64,000 nt of DNA, from assembly GCA_019114415.1 (NCBI GenBank), contig DXFO01000036.1, positions 1 to 64,000 of the forward strand, read 5' to 3'. The notes below the pieces were generated by a model. The model was not told where the DNA came from, ran no database searches, and worked only from the letters and a program-made list of their open reading frames with translations. This stretch comes from Candidatus Gemmiger faecavium (GTDB lineage: Bacteria; Bacillota; Clostridia; Oscillospirales; Ruminococcaceae). Positions 24,361-32,519 of the stretch are shown here, piece after piece. A program made the translations under genes and the position numbers. Positions within the stretch are counted from its first letter, which is position 1, and each line of letters opens with the position of its first letter.

Positions 24361-24434
24361 AAAACAATTTCAGATGCCCGCATTTTGCATTGCCGCCAAA
24401 AAATGGCATCGTCACACAAAGGAGTATGCGCCGT

Positions 24435-24854
24435 ATGGAACAATATATGACCTCTTGCCGCGCTGAAACCGTGGAACTGGGCCGCAAACTTGCGTCCCGC
24501 CTGACACCGGGCACCCTGATCGCCTTTACCGGCGGACTGGGCGCGGGCAAAACCGCCATGTGCCAGGGCATCGCCGAGGGTCTTGGCTGCACCGACCCCG
24601 TCTCCAGTCCCACCTTTGCCATTGTGAATTATTACCGCGGGCCGCAGCCTTTTGCCCATTTTGATCTGTACCGCATCCACACCGAGACCGACCTTGCCGC
24701 CGCCGGGTTCTATGACTACCTGGACATGGGGGCCGTGGTCGCGGTGGAATGGAGCGAAAACTGCGCCGACATCATTGAGCGGGAACACCCCGTGACCATC
24801 TGTATTGAGCACCTTGGGGCGGATGACCGCCGCATTACCATCAACGGGCTGTGA
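24435..24854 (+). CDS. tsaE: tRNA threonylcarbamoyladenosine biosynthesis ATPase TsaE
   Basis: A 139-residue ATPase required with TsaB and TsaD for the t6A modification at tRNA position 37. The P-loop is GGLGAGKT (33-40). The segment VSSPTFAIVNYYRGPQPFAHFDLYRI and the later VAVEWSENC are typical. The start is ATG 24435 (MEQYMTSCRAETVELG), ten bases after AAAGGAG. An upstream in-frame ATG lies too close to that site. TsaB follows 35 bases later. Confidence 0.96.
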   Translation: MEQYMTSCRAETVELGRKLASRLTPGTLIAFTGGLGAGKTAMCQGIAEGLGCTDPVSSPTFAIVNYYRGPQPFAHFDLYRIHTETDLAAAGFYDYLDMGAVVAVEWSENCADIIEREHPVTICIEHLGADDRRITINGL

Positions 24855-24889
24855 GCGCCCGCTGATGCAGTCAGGAGGTATGATCCGAT

Positions 24890-25597
24890 ATGAATATTCT
24901 AGCCGTGGATACCGCCGGGCGTTCGGCGTCGGTGGCACTCATGCGGGACGACGCCCTGATTTATGAGACGGTCTGCAACTGCGGCCTGACCCACAGTGAG
25001 ACCCTGATGCCCATGATCGACGCGGCCCTGAAAACTGCCGGCCTGCGCCCCGACAGCATCGACCTGTACGCCGTGACCGCGGGGCCCGGCAGCTTTACCG
25101 GGCTGCGGATCGGCCTTTCCGCCGTCAAGGGCATGGCCCTTCCCCGCCAGACGCCTTGTGCGGGCGTCTCCACGCTGGAGGCCCTGGCCCGCTGCCACAC
25201 CGGACAGGGCGTGGTGATCTGCGCGCTGGATGCCCGGCGCGGACAGGTCTACTGGGCTGCGTTCGACCTGGAAACCCACGAACGGCTGATCCCCGACGCG
25301 GCTGCTCCGGTGGAAGAAGCCGCAGATTTTGCCCTCCGCTGTAAAAAAAGCGTATTTTTTGTTGGCGACGGGGCTGCATTGTGCTACAATGTGTATAAGC
25401 AGGCGTTGCCCTGTCCCCCGGCGCTGCGCGTCGGACGGGCGGCAGGCGCTGCGCTTGCTGCGAGGGAAATGTGGAAAAACGGTCTCTGTGTATCCCCCGC
25501 CCGCCTGATGCCCGACTACCTGCGTTTGAGTCAGGCAGAGCGCGAGCGCGCCGAGAGAGAGGCCCAAAACGTTGAAAAAGGAGCCAGTTCATTATGA
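24890..25597 (+). CDS. tsaB: tRNA threonylcarbamoyladenosine biosynthesis protein TsaB
   Basis: A 235-residue ASKHA-fold protein that scaffolds TsaD in the t6A complex. Typical motifs are the N-terminal MNILAVDTAGRSASVAL, THSETLMPMIDAAL and AVTAGPGSFTGLRIGLSAVKG. AGGAGG precedes ATG 24890. RimI, often the next gene, is absent; instead the stop overlaps the start of rpiB by four bases. Confidence 0.95.
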   Translation: MNILAVDTAGRSASVALMRDDALIYETVCNCGLTHSETLMPMIDAALKTAGLRPDSIDLYAVTAGPGSFTGLRIGLSAVKGMALPRQTPCAGVSTLEALARCHTGQGVVICALDARRGQVYWAAFDLETHERLIPDAAAPVEEAADFALRCKKSVFFVGDGAALCYNVYKQALPCPPALRVGRAAGAALAAREMWKNGLCVSPARLMPDYLRLSQAERERAEREAQNVEKGASSL

Positions 25598-26052
25598 CAG
25601 CACCCATGAAACCCGTCGCCCTGGGGGCGGATCACGCCGGTTTTGCATTGAAGGAGACCCTGCGCCAGCACCTGGAAGAGCGCGGCATCCCCTACCGTGA
25701 TTTTGGTTCTTACGATGGTTCGCGCTGCGACTACCCCGACCGCGCCGTGCCTCCCTGCGAGGCCGTAGCCCGGGGCGAGTGCGATTTTGCCGTGCTTTGC
25801 TGCGGCACCGGCGTGGGTATGTCCATCTGCGCCAACAAGGTCAAAGGCATCCGTGCCTGCTGCTGCAGCGACAGCTTCAGCGCTGAGTACACCCGCCGCC
25901 ACAACGACGCCAACGTCCTGTGCATGGGCGCCCGCGTTGTCGGCCCCGGCCTTGCCTGCCAGCTGCTCGACCTGTTCCTGGACTCTCCCTTTGAGGGTGA
26001 GCGCCACCAGGCCCGCGTGGAAAAGATCACCGCGCTGGACGAGCGCCGCTGA
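25594..26052 (+). CDS. rpiB: Ribose-5-phosphate isomerase B
   Basis: A 152-residue RpiB/LacAB-family isomerase interconverting ribose-5-phosphate and ribulose-5-phosphate. The active-site region LCCGTGVGMSICANKVKGIRA includes C70, the likely catalytic base. The N-terminal GADHAGFALKETLRQHL and the central RRHNDANVLCMGARV (with the conserved His and Asn) are family marks. Translation is coupled to tsaB by an ATGA overlap. Confidence 0.95.
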   Translation: MTAPMKPVALGADHAGFALKETLRQHLEERGIPYRDFGSYDGSRCDYPDRAVPPCEAVARGECDFAVLCCGTGVGMSICANKVKGIRACCCSDSFSAEYTRRHNDANVLCMGARVVGPGLACQLLDLFLDSPFEGERHQARVEKITALDERR

Positions 26053-26159
26053 GCCTTTGGTTTGTATTCCTCCTGCGCGTGCAGGGCATTGATAATCCGA
26101 GCCGTCCGCAGCCGACCGGCAGGCGGATGCCAAACTTTGCGATGTAAGGAGTCACCACT

Positions 26160-26789
26160 ATGAGCGTTGTAGAGATCGTCGATCATCCTCTGATTCAGCA
26201 CAAGATCAGCCTGATGCGGAACCGCCACACCGGCACCCGCGAGTTCCGTGACCTTGTCAGCGAAGTTGCCATGCTGCTTTGCTATGAAGCCACCCGTGAT
26301 CTGCCCACCGAGGAAGTCGAGGTCGAGACCCCGATCTGCCTGGCGCGTACCAAGGTCCTGGCCGGCCGCAAGCTGGCGCTGGTTCCCATCCTGCGCGCAG
26401 GCCTGGGCATGGTCGACGGCATGCTGAACCTGATCCCCGCCGCCAAGGTCGGCCACATCGGCCTGTACCGCAACGAGGAGACCCTGCAGCCGGTGGAATA
26501 CTACTGCAAGCTCCCCAAAGATATTGCTGAGCGCGAGGTCATCGTTCTGGATCCCATGCTGGCTACCGGCGGCAGCGCTTCCGATGCCATCACCCAGATC
26601 AAGAAGCACGGCGCACGCCACATCAAGTTCATCGGCCTGATCGCTGCTCCGGAAGGCCTGAAGACCCTTCATGCCAACCATCCTGACGTGGACATCTATG
26701 TCGGCGCTCTGGACGAAAAGCTCAACGACAACGGCTATATCGTCCCCGGCCTGGGCGACGCGGGCGACCGCATCTTCGGCACCAAATAA
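26160..26789 (+). CDS. upp: Uracil phosphoribosyltransferase
   Basis: A 209-residue enzyme converting uracil and PRPP to UMP in pyrimidine salvage. The PRPP motif [18 protein letters not shown] and the uracil-binding C-terminal [13 protein letters not shown] are present. AAGGAG precedes ATG 26160. It lies 107 bases after rpiB; rpiB-upp neighbours are common in Firmicutes. No clear promoter is visible in the gap, so it may be read from the tsaE promoter. Confidence 0.97.
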   Translation: MSVVEIVDHPLIQHKISLMRNRHTGTREFRDLVSEVAMLLCYEATRDLPTEEVEVETPICLARTKVLAGRKLALVPILRAGLGMVDGMLNLIPAAKVGHIGLYRNEETLQPVEYYCKLPKDIAEREVIVLDPMLATGGSASDAITQIKKHGARHIKFIGLIAAPEGLKTLHANHPDVDIYVGALDEKLNDNGYIVPGLGDAGDRIFGTK

Positions 26790-26808
26790 CTTCATCTGCT
26801 ACCGCTTC

Positions 26809-26844
26809 GGGCGGGCGTCGGTAAACCGGCGCCCGCCCTTTTTT
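26809..26844 (+). terminator. upp terminator
   Basis: Hairpin GGGCGGGCG(T)CGGT / ACCG(G)CGCCCGCCC followed by six T residues, 20 bases after upp. Confidence 0.92.
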
Positions 26845-27191
26845 GCTGCTCTTTTCCCTGCTTTCATCAAGCCAGGCTTTTCTCCGGAATTACTCTGTTT
26901 TTCCTGCTGCCGGGGCGGCTCGCCCGTGCCGGCATCCGGGCATTCCGTGCTTCCTGTTCCGGCCCGACCGGTTTCTTTTCCGGGTGCGGCAGCACCTCAG
27001 CACTTTTTCATCACTTTATCGTATATTCGTTATTTTTCGCTTGTTTTCTTTTGGCAATCCTTATCAGAAACACCGGCAACACAGCCTTGCAGCTGCCTGG
27101 AAAGCCGCAGGCCGGATGCCGCCGCGGAGCGGGTCAAAGGCTTCCGTCATTTTGCTGTAAAAGGTCCGGATTTTTTTGGCATTTACCGCCA
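26845..27191. other. Intergenic stretch without a gene
   Basis: About 350 bases between the upp terminator and the alcohol dehydrogenase promoter. Short frames here lack ribosome sites and resemble no family. Confidence 0.5.
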
Positions 27192-27220
27192 TTGACTTTC
27201 CCCCCGGAGAAGCCTATACT
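27192..27220 (+). promoter_or_regulatory. Iron alcohol dehydrogenase promoter
   Basis: TTGACT (27192-27197), 17 bases, TATACT (27215-27220). The predicted start near 27227 leaves a leader of about 130 bases. Confidence 0.82.
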
Positions 27221-27234
27221 GACTGTAGAAACGT

Positions 27235-27252
27235 TTGACAGTTTTTTGTCAA
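27235..27252 (+). promoter_or_regulatory. Palindromic operator downstream of the adh promoter
   Basis: TTGACAGTTTTTTGTCAA is an 18-base palindrome (TTGACA arms) sitting at about +8 to +25. The length and layout resemble Rex redox-regulator sites (TTGTnAAnnnnTTnACAA), but the sequence is not a textbook match. Confidence 0.55.
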
Positions 27253-27356
27253 GCTCGTTTCTGTATTTACATTACCAGGCGCGCCGCACGGGCTTTCCAA
27301 ACGGAGCGCACCGAACGGCGACACTATAATGCGCCTAAAGTCAGGAGGTTATTCCA

Positions 27357-28574
27357 ATGGCCAGATTTACTCTCCCCCGGGATTTGTACCACGGCAAGGG
27401 TTCCCTTGAAACGCTGAAAACGCTGGAAGGCAAAAAGGCCGTTATCTGCGTAGGCGGCGGCTCGATGAAGCGTTTCGGATTTTTGGATCGCGCGGTCTCC
27501 TATCTGCAGGAAGCCGGCATGGAAGTCAAGATCATCGACGGCATTGAGCCCGATCCCTCGGTGGATACCGTGATGCGCGGCGCGGCTGTCATGCAGGAAT
27601 TTGGTCCCGACTGGATCGTCGCCATGGGCGGCGGCTCCCCCATCGACGCAGCCAAGGCCATGTGGATCAAATACGAATACCCCGACATCACCTTTGAGGA
27701 TATGTGCAAGGTGTTCGGCATTCCCAAGCTGCGCAAGAAGGCTCACTTCTGTGCGATTCCCTCTACTTCCGGCACTGCGACCGAAGTCACCGCGTTCTCC
27801 ATCATCACCGACTATGCGAAGGGCATCAAGTATCCCATCGCCGACTTTGAGATTACCCCGGACGTCGCCATCGTTGACCCCGATCTGGCCGAGACGATGC
27901 CCAAGAAGCTGGTGGCTCACACCGGTATGGATGCCATGACCCACGCCATCGAGGCGTATGTCTCCACCGCCAACTGCGATTACACCGATCCTCTGGCCAT
28001 CTTTGCCATCCGCATGATCCAGAAGGACCTGATCGATTCCTACAACGGCGACATGGACAAGCGCGATTCCATGCACAATGCACAGTGCCTGGCCGGCATG
28101 GCGTTCTCCAACGCTCTGCTGGGTATCGTCCACTCCATGGCTCACAAGACCGGCGCGGCGTTTGCCGACTACGGTGCACACATCATCCACGGCGCTGCCA
28201 ATGCCATGTACCTGCCCAAGGTCATCGCTTTCAACGCCAAGGACCCCGTTGCGAAACAGCGTTACGGCATGATTGCCGACGAGATGAAGCTGGGCGGCGC
28301 CAATGACGACGAGAAGGTCGCACTGCTCATCCAGCATCTGCGCGGCATGAACGATGCGCTGAACATCCCGCACTGCATCAAGCAGTACGGCGCCGACAGC
28401 TATCCCTGCGAGCAGGGCTTCGTTCCTGAGGAAGTTTTCCTGGAGCGTCTGCCTGAGATCGCCAAGAACGCCATCGGTGACGCCTGCACCGGCTCCAACC
28501 CCCGTCAGCCGTCGCAGGAAGAGATGGAGAAGCTGCTCAAGTGCTGCTACTACGACACTGAGGTTGACTTCTGA
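27357..28574 (+). CDS. Iron-containing alcohol dehydrogenase
   Basis: A 405-residue group III alcohol dehydrogenase that would reduce aldehydes to alcohols with NAD(P)H, disposing of fermentation reductant. The nucleotide-binding motif is AMGGGSPIDAAKAMW. The metal site residues lie in HTGMDAMTHAIEAYVS and in GIVHSMAHKTGAAFADYGAHIIHGAANA. The latter carries a short insertion compared with the common HSMAHKLG..HIPHG form. AGGAGG precedes ATG 27357. It is a single-gene unit. The physiological substrate is not predictable from sequence alone. Confidence 0.93.
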   Translation: MARFTLPRDLYHGKGSLETLKTLEGKKAVICVGGGSMKRFGFLDRAVSYLQEAGMEVKIIDGIEPDPSVDTVMRGAAVMQEFGPDWIVAMGGGSPIDAAKAMWIKYEYPDITFEDMCKVFGIPKLRKKAHFCAIPSTSGTATEVTAFSIITDYAKGIKYPIADFEITPDVAIVDPDLAETMPKKLVAHTGMDAMTHAIEAYVSTANCDYTDPLAIFAIRMIQKDLIDSYNGDMDKRDSMHNAQCLAGMAFSNALLGIVHSMAHKTGAAFADYGAHIIHGAANAMYLPKVIAFNAKDPVAKQRYGMIADEMKLGGANDDEKVALLIQHLRGMNDALNIPHCIKQYGADSYPCEQGFVPEEVFLERLPEIAKNAIGDACTGSNPRQPSQEEMEKLLKCCYYDTEVDF

Positions 28575-28623
28575 TCTCGTTTCGTGGCTGAAACGTCCCG
28601 CAGCAAGTTCCGGGACATGAAAA

Positions 28624-28665
28624 CTCCCCGCACCGCCTACCTTCCGACGGTGCGGGGAGCTTTTT
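28624..28665 (+). terminator. Alcohol dehydrogenase terminator
   Basis: Hairpin CTCCCCGCACCG / CGGTGCGGGGAG with a 12-base loop, followed by a run of T residues. Confidence 0.9.
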
Positions 28666-28688
28666 ATTCCTTCATAATCTACTCATAA

Positions 28689-28738
28689 AAAACCAGCGCA
28701 GGACAGCCGAAAGTTTCGGCCGCTCTGCGCTGGTTTTT
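28689..28738. terminator. Bidirectional terminator, mainly for the SdpI-like gene
   Basis: A long inverted repeat (AAACCAGCGCAG...GCCGAAA...CTGCGCTGGTTT) with A/T flanks on both sides. It lies 24 bases after the stop of the minus-strand SdpI-like gene. Confidence 0.8.
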
Positions 28739-28761
28739 GCACATCGGAAAGTTTTGGAATC

Positions 28762-29139
28762 TTACTTACGGTTGCCGTCGTCATCAAAATTGCGTTTCAG
28801 TGCCCGCTCGGTAACGGCAATGACGCCCAGCAGAGGAACGATCTGCACACAACAGATCACGGCTCCCGCCATGCCCACGGAGTCCTCGCTCTGTCCCCAG
28901 AACGGCAGCAATGCCGCCACCGACAAAGGCAGCAGCCCCCAGCCCCACCGGAACATCAGCTTACCGGAGTAATGATGGGCAAACTGCCAGGTCTCCTGAT
29001 TCTTCATGGAGCGGGGCGTCCGGTATCCGAACAAACCGTTGATTTCTTTTGGAGCGCGGGTGGAAAAGTATCCGCCGAACCCGATCATGATGACCGGCAC
29101 CAGCAGGTCCGTGAACAGCATAAACAACCAGAATCCCAC
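28762..29139 (-). CDS. SdpI-family membrane protein
   Basis: A 125-residue protein with about three membrane helices. The motif GLFGYRTPRSMKNQETWQFAHHYSGKLM is the hallmark of the SdpI family. In Bacillus subtilis, SdpI gives immunity to the SdpC toxin and senses it. Here no toxin or Sdp processing gene is near, so a role in toxin immunity is not supported by context. The start is GTG 29139 (MGFWLFMLFTDLLVP), seven bases after GGGAGG; the upstream open frame is not protein-like. Confidence 0.88.
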   Translation of the reverse strand: MGFWLFMLFTDLLVPVIMIGFGGYFSTRAPKEINGLFGYRTPRSMKNQETWQFAHHYSGKLMFRWGWGLLPLSVAALLPFWGQSEDSVGMAGAVICCVQIVPLLGVIAVTERALKRNFDDDGNRK

Positions 29140-29506
29140 CGTCTGTCCTCCCTCCCCTGCCGTTATCCGTGCCGCTGCACCAGAACGCAACGTCTCGCAA
29201 TCCAACGGAAATTTGCCCCGGAATACAATACTTGCAGGGACTTTGCTCTCCGATGTCACCAACGGTTCCGGCATCTTCGACGGCTTTTTGTGCGATGGCG
29301 GTGAGCGGCATCCCAAGTGTAAAATTCAATGCCGTTTCCTGCTCAAATCGAAATTGCGATGCACCGTTTCTTTTGCAGGCCTGAATACATTTTGTTATTT
29401 ATAGAACGCGATATACAATATGTACAACAAATTCCAATTTTTCAACGCCTGACAGTCACTTTTTCTGTCGACGCTTGATTGGATTGGCTCTGTCGGGAAA
29501 CTTCTC
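29140..29506. other. Intergenic stretch upstream of the SdpI-like gene
   Basis: A 367-base gap with no supported gene. A possible minus-strand promoter is TTGTAC (29422-29427), 18 bases, TATAAA (29398-29403), which would give a leader of about 250 bases. I saw no convincing terminator for the preceding fbp gene. Confidence 0.4.
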
Positions 29507-31486
29507 TTAAACCTGTTCCCGCAAGAGGCCTGCCTGATAGGCATCCAGCAGGTGTTCCAGATCGCTGATGAGCGCCCGTTTTTCCGCGCCTTCATCGGTA
29601 TCCCGGACCAGAATGCGCTGGGGTGCCACATAGATCTGCTCGCTGCGGGAAGCAATGTCCTCATCCTCCCGGATGGCCTTCTCGGCACTCTCAAAAGGCT
29701 GATGGGTGCGCAGGGTCAGGCCGCGGCTGTTATACACCAGTGTGTAGCCCGCAATACCGGTACGGCTGTGATAGGCACGGCAGAATCCACCGTCGATGAC
29801 AACGATCTTGCCGCCGCCCTTGACGGGGCTTTCTCCCTCGATGGCGCGTACCGGGACATGGCCGTTGATGATATGACAGCCCTCCCCTTCCAGGCCGAAC
29901 TCTTTCAGGATCATGTCGGCAGTCTCGGGGTACTGGATGTGGCGGTAATAGGGATTTTTGACCTCGGCATGAGTGGCGGGGTCCGCAATGTACAGCCGCT
30001 CAAACGTGGTCATGGCGCTGCGGCCGAAAATCGGAGACAGACGCCCGCACCACAGATACCACAGGAAATCCTGTCCCGCCTGACGCCGGGGACTGTCCGG
30101 AGCGGCAAAGTAGCCCTCCCGGGCGCGGCGGTCGCAGTAATCAAACAGGGCTTTGCCGGAATAGCCGCGTCCCTCAAAAGTTTCGGAGGCAAACTCTCCA
30201 TCCTCGGTCATGGGAACGGCGCCGTGGTACAGCAGATTCCCATTGAACACCTTATAGACCGCGCCTTTTGCGTAAAGAAACTGCACCTGCCGCTGAAGGC
30301 GCTCGCTTTCCTGAAAGGAACGGATCAGCCCGCGCAGAACTTTCTCCTCAAAATCGGTCAGGCGGCTGGGATCGGCCGGATCCACCGTGGGAAACACCGG
30401 GTCCAGCAGCGGGTAGGTCTTTCCTCCGCAGCACACCGTGCCGGCTTCATAATCAATCTGATTGAGGTAATCCCGGCCTGCACATTCAAAATCCGGGTTT
30501 CGGGCAATGACCTGGGCCTCCAGTTTGAGCATCATTACCGTTACAGCTTTGTGCATCCGAGCGGTGCGGGCAATGGTATCCGGTCCCGGCGTGGTGCGCG
30601 GGTCGATATGCGGACGCCAGCGCCGGACGTCGGTATCAGCGTAGAGCTGTTCCGCCAGATGTTCCAGCGGCCGCAGGTTGATGCCGTAGCCGTTTTCCAG
30701 CGTGGCCAGATTGTTATAGGCCACCGTGGTTTTGAGCACGGTGAAAATGCAGATGGGGCTGCCCGCGGCGGCGCCCATCCAGACGACGTCGTGGTTGCCC
30801 CACTGGATGTCCACATCATGGTGCTCGATCAGGCGGTCAAGGATCTGATCCGGCCGGGGGCCCCGGTCGAACAGGTCCCCCACAATATGCAGGCGATCCA
30901 CTGCCAGGCGCTTGATGACCTCGCAGAAGCGGACAATGTAGGCATCCGCCCGGTCATGGCGGATGATGCTGTCAATGATCTGCCCGTAATACAGGTCTTT
31001 ATCGTGGTCCTCAAAATGGGCATGGAGCAGCTCGTCAATGATATGCCCGCAGTTGGCGGGCAGGCAGCTGCGCACATGATCGCGGGTGTGTTTACTGGAT
31101 ACGAACCGGCACAACTCGATCAGCCACAGCAGATTCTTGCGGTACCATGCGTCCAGATCCTCCTGCCGCGCTTTGAGTTCGGGAAGTTTCTGATTGGGAT
31201 AGTAGATGAGGGTGGCAAGTTCGGCGCGCTCGGCATCGGGAACGCTGTCCCCCAGCACGGTGTCGATCTTCTCCCGGATGACCCCCGATGCACTGTTCAG
31301 GATATGGATGAATGCCTCGTTTTCACCATGAAGGTCACTCATAAAATGTTCGGTGCCTTTGGGCAGACGCAGCAGCGCTTCCAGATTGATGATCTCGCTG
31401 GACGCTGCCGCGATGGTGGGGTATTTCTCTGCGAGCACGCGCAGGTAGCGCATCTGCTCCGGCGTGGGCGCAATGACATCCGACAT
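29507..31486 (-). CDS. fbp: Fructose-1,6-bisphosphatase class III
   Basis: A 659-residue gluconeogenic phosphatase releasing phosphate from fructose-1,6-bisphosphate. It is of the Firmicutes-type class III, built on a metallophosphatase core. The metal motifs are HFMSDLHGE near residue 48, HIVGDLFDRGPRPD and IQWGNHDVVWMGA. The C-terminal GKIVVIDGGFCRAYHSRTGIAGYTL is typical. Length matches the family. ATG 31486 follows a GGAGG site. It lies 35 bases after the DegV gene on the same strand and may be cotranscribed. Confidence 0.96.
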   Translation of the reverse strand: MSDVIAPTPEQMRYLRVLAEKYPTIAAASSEIINLEALLRLPKGTEHFMSDLHGENEAFIHILNSASGVIREKIDTVLGDSVPDAERAELATLIYYPNQKLPELKARQEDLDAWYRKNLLWLIELCRFVSSKHTRDHVRSCLPANCGHIIDELLHAHFEDHDKDLYYGQIIDSIIRHDRADAYIVRFCEVIKRLAVDRLHIVGDLFDRGPRPDQILDRLIEHHDVDIQWGNHDVVWMGAAAGSPICIFTVLKTTVAYNNLATLENGYGINLRPLEHLAEQLYADTDVRRWRPHIDPRTTPGPDTIARTARMHKAVTVMMLKLEAQVIARNPDFECAGRDYLNQIDYEAGTVCCGGKTYPLLDPVFPTVDPADPSRLTDFEEKVLRGLIRSFQESERLQRQVQFLYAKGAVYKVFNGNLLYHGAVPMTEDGEFASETFEGRGYSGKALFDYCDRRAREGYFAAPDSPRRQAGQDFLWYLWCGRLSPIFGRSAMTTFERLYIADPATHAEVKNPYYRHIQYPETADMILKEFGLEGEGCHIINGHVPVRAIEGESPVKGGGKIVVIDGGFCRAYHSRTGIAGYTLVYNSRGLTLRTHQPFESAEKAIREDEDIASRSEQIYVAPQRILVRDTDEGAEKRALISDLEHLLDAYQAGLLREQV

Positions 31487-31521
31487 TACAGGACCTCCCT
31501 CTGGTATGGTGGTGAATTTCT

Positions 31522-32412
31522 TTAATCAAGGGGCGGCGGAGTAGTGCGCAGCAGCTGGATGCCCGCCCCCAGCAGATTGGGGCCGAGGTGTACCGCCAGC
31601 GTGGCACTCAGACTGCCGTGAATGATCTGATGACAGCCAGGCAGACGTTTTTTCAGCTGCTCCTCCAGGCGGTTGCCTTCCTCCGGCACGCCGCCGTCGC
31701 AGACGATCAAATTGAATGCCGGCGTCACCGGGGCATCGTCCCGGATCTTTTCCACAAGCTCAAGCAGCTTTGCCTGCACCGCCGCCCGGCCGCGGACCTT
31801 GGCTGCCGTGGTGATGACGCCCTCCTTGTCGAACATCAGGATGGGCTTGATCTGCAAAAGTGCCCCCGCAATGGCCGTGACCTGACCGATGCGGCCGCCG
31901 CGGCGCAGATATTCCAGGGTATCAATGGAGAACATGGCGGTGGTGTCCTCGATCAGCTGGGCGGTCAGGCGTTTGAGCTGTTCAAACTCCATTCCGGCCG
32001 CGGCATACTGTGCCACCTGCACCGCCTGGATTCCCACGCCCACGCTGGCGCTTTTTGTATTGAACACAGCGATATCCAGGTCCGTGCGTTCCTGTGCAAT
32101 GAGACGCAGCTGATTGGCAGTGCCGGAAAGGACCTCCGCCAGAGGCAGAACGATCACCTGCGTGTATCCCGCCCGGGCAATGGCGTCCAGTGTTGCATCA
32201 ATGTCGTCGCGCATGGGCAGGCTGGTCTTGAAATCCTCGTTGGGCTGGCGGCGGTAGATCTCCTCCACCGTAATATCAATGCCATCGCGGTAGTCTTTCC
32301 CGCCGCAGGTCACGACCAGCGGAAGTCGGAAAATGGGATACTTTTTGAAGTATTGCTGCGGCAGATCACAGTTGGAATCGGTAAGCACGGCTATTTTTCC
32401 GGGCTGCGTCAT
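31522..32412 (-). CDS. DegV family fatty-acid-binding protein
   Basis: A 296-residue DegV/FakB-type protein. The N-terminus KIAVLTDSNCDLP, the region LPLAEVLSGTANQLRLIAQE and the segment IDTLEYLRRGGRIGQVTAI are characteristic. FakB proteins bind a fatty acid and present it to the kinase FakA for phospholipid synthesis. No FakA gene is nearby, so the pairing is by family only. The start is ATG 32412, ten bases after GAGGAG. Confidence 0.92.
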   Translation of the reverse strand: MTQPGKIAVLTDSNCDLPQQYFKKYPIFRLPLVVTCGGKDYRDGIDITVEEIYRRQPNEDFKTSLPMRDDIDATLDAIARAGYTQVIVLPLAEVLSGTANQLRLIAQERTDLDIAVFNTKSASVGVGIQAVQVAQYAAAGMEFEQLKRLTAQLIEDTTAMFSIDTLEYLRRGGRIGQVTAIAGALLQIKPILMFDKEGVITTAAKVRGRAAVQAKLLELVEKIRDDAPVTPAFNLIVCDGGVPEEGNRLEEQLKKRLPGCHQIIHGSLSATLAVHLGPNLLGAGIQLLRTTPPPLD

Positions 32413-32519
32413 GGTCCTTCGGCTCCTCTCTCGGCCCCGGGCGGGGTGTTTTTGCATGGGGTTGTGTTCTTTCTTTTATCGGTTATGATACAAAATATTG
32501 CGATGTATCAGGGTTCAAT

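Noticed and set aside
28961-29329. Minus-strand frame overlapping the 5' part of the SdpI-like gene
   Set aside because: Its first 40 residues look mildly protein-like, but no ribosome site or family match was seen and it runs out of frame through the SdpI-like gene.
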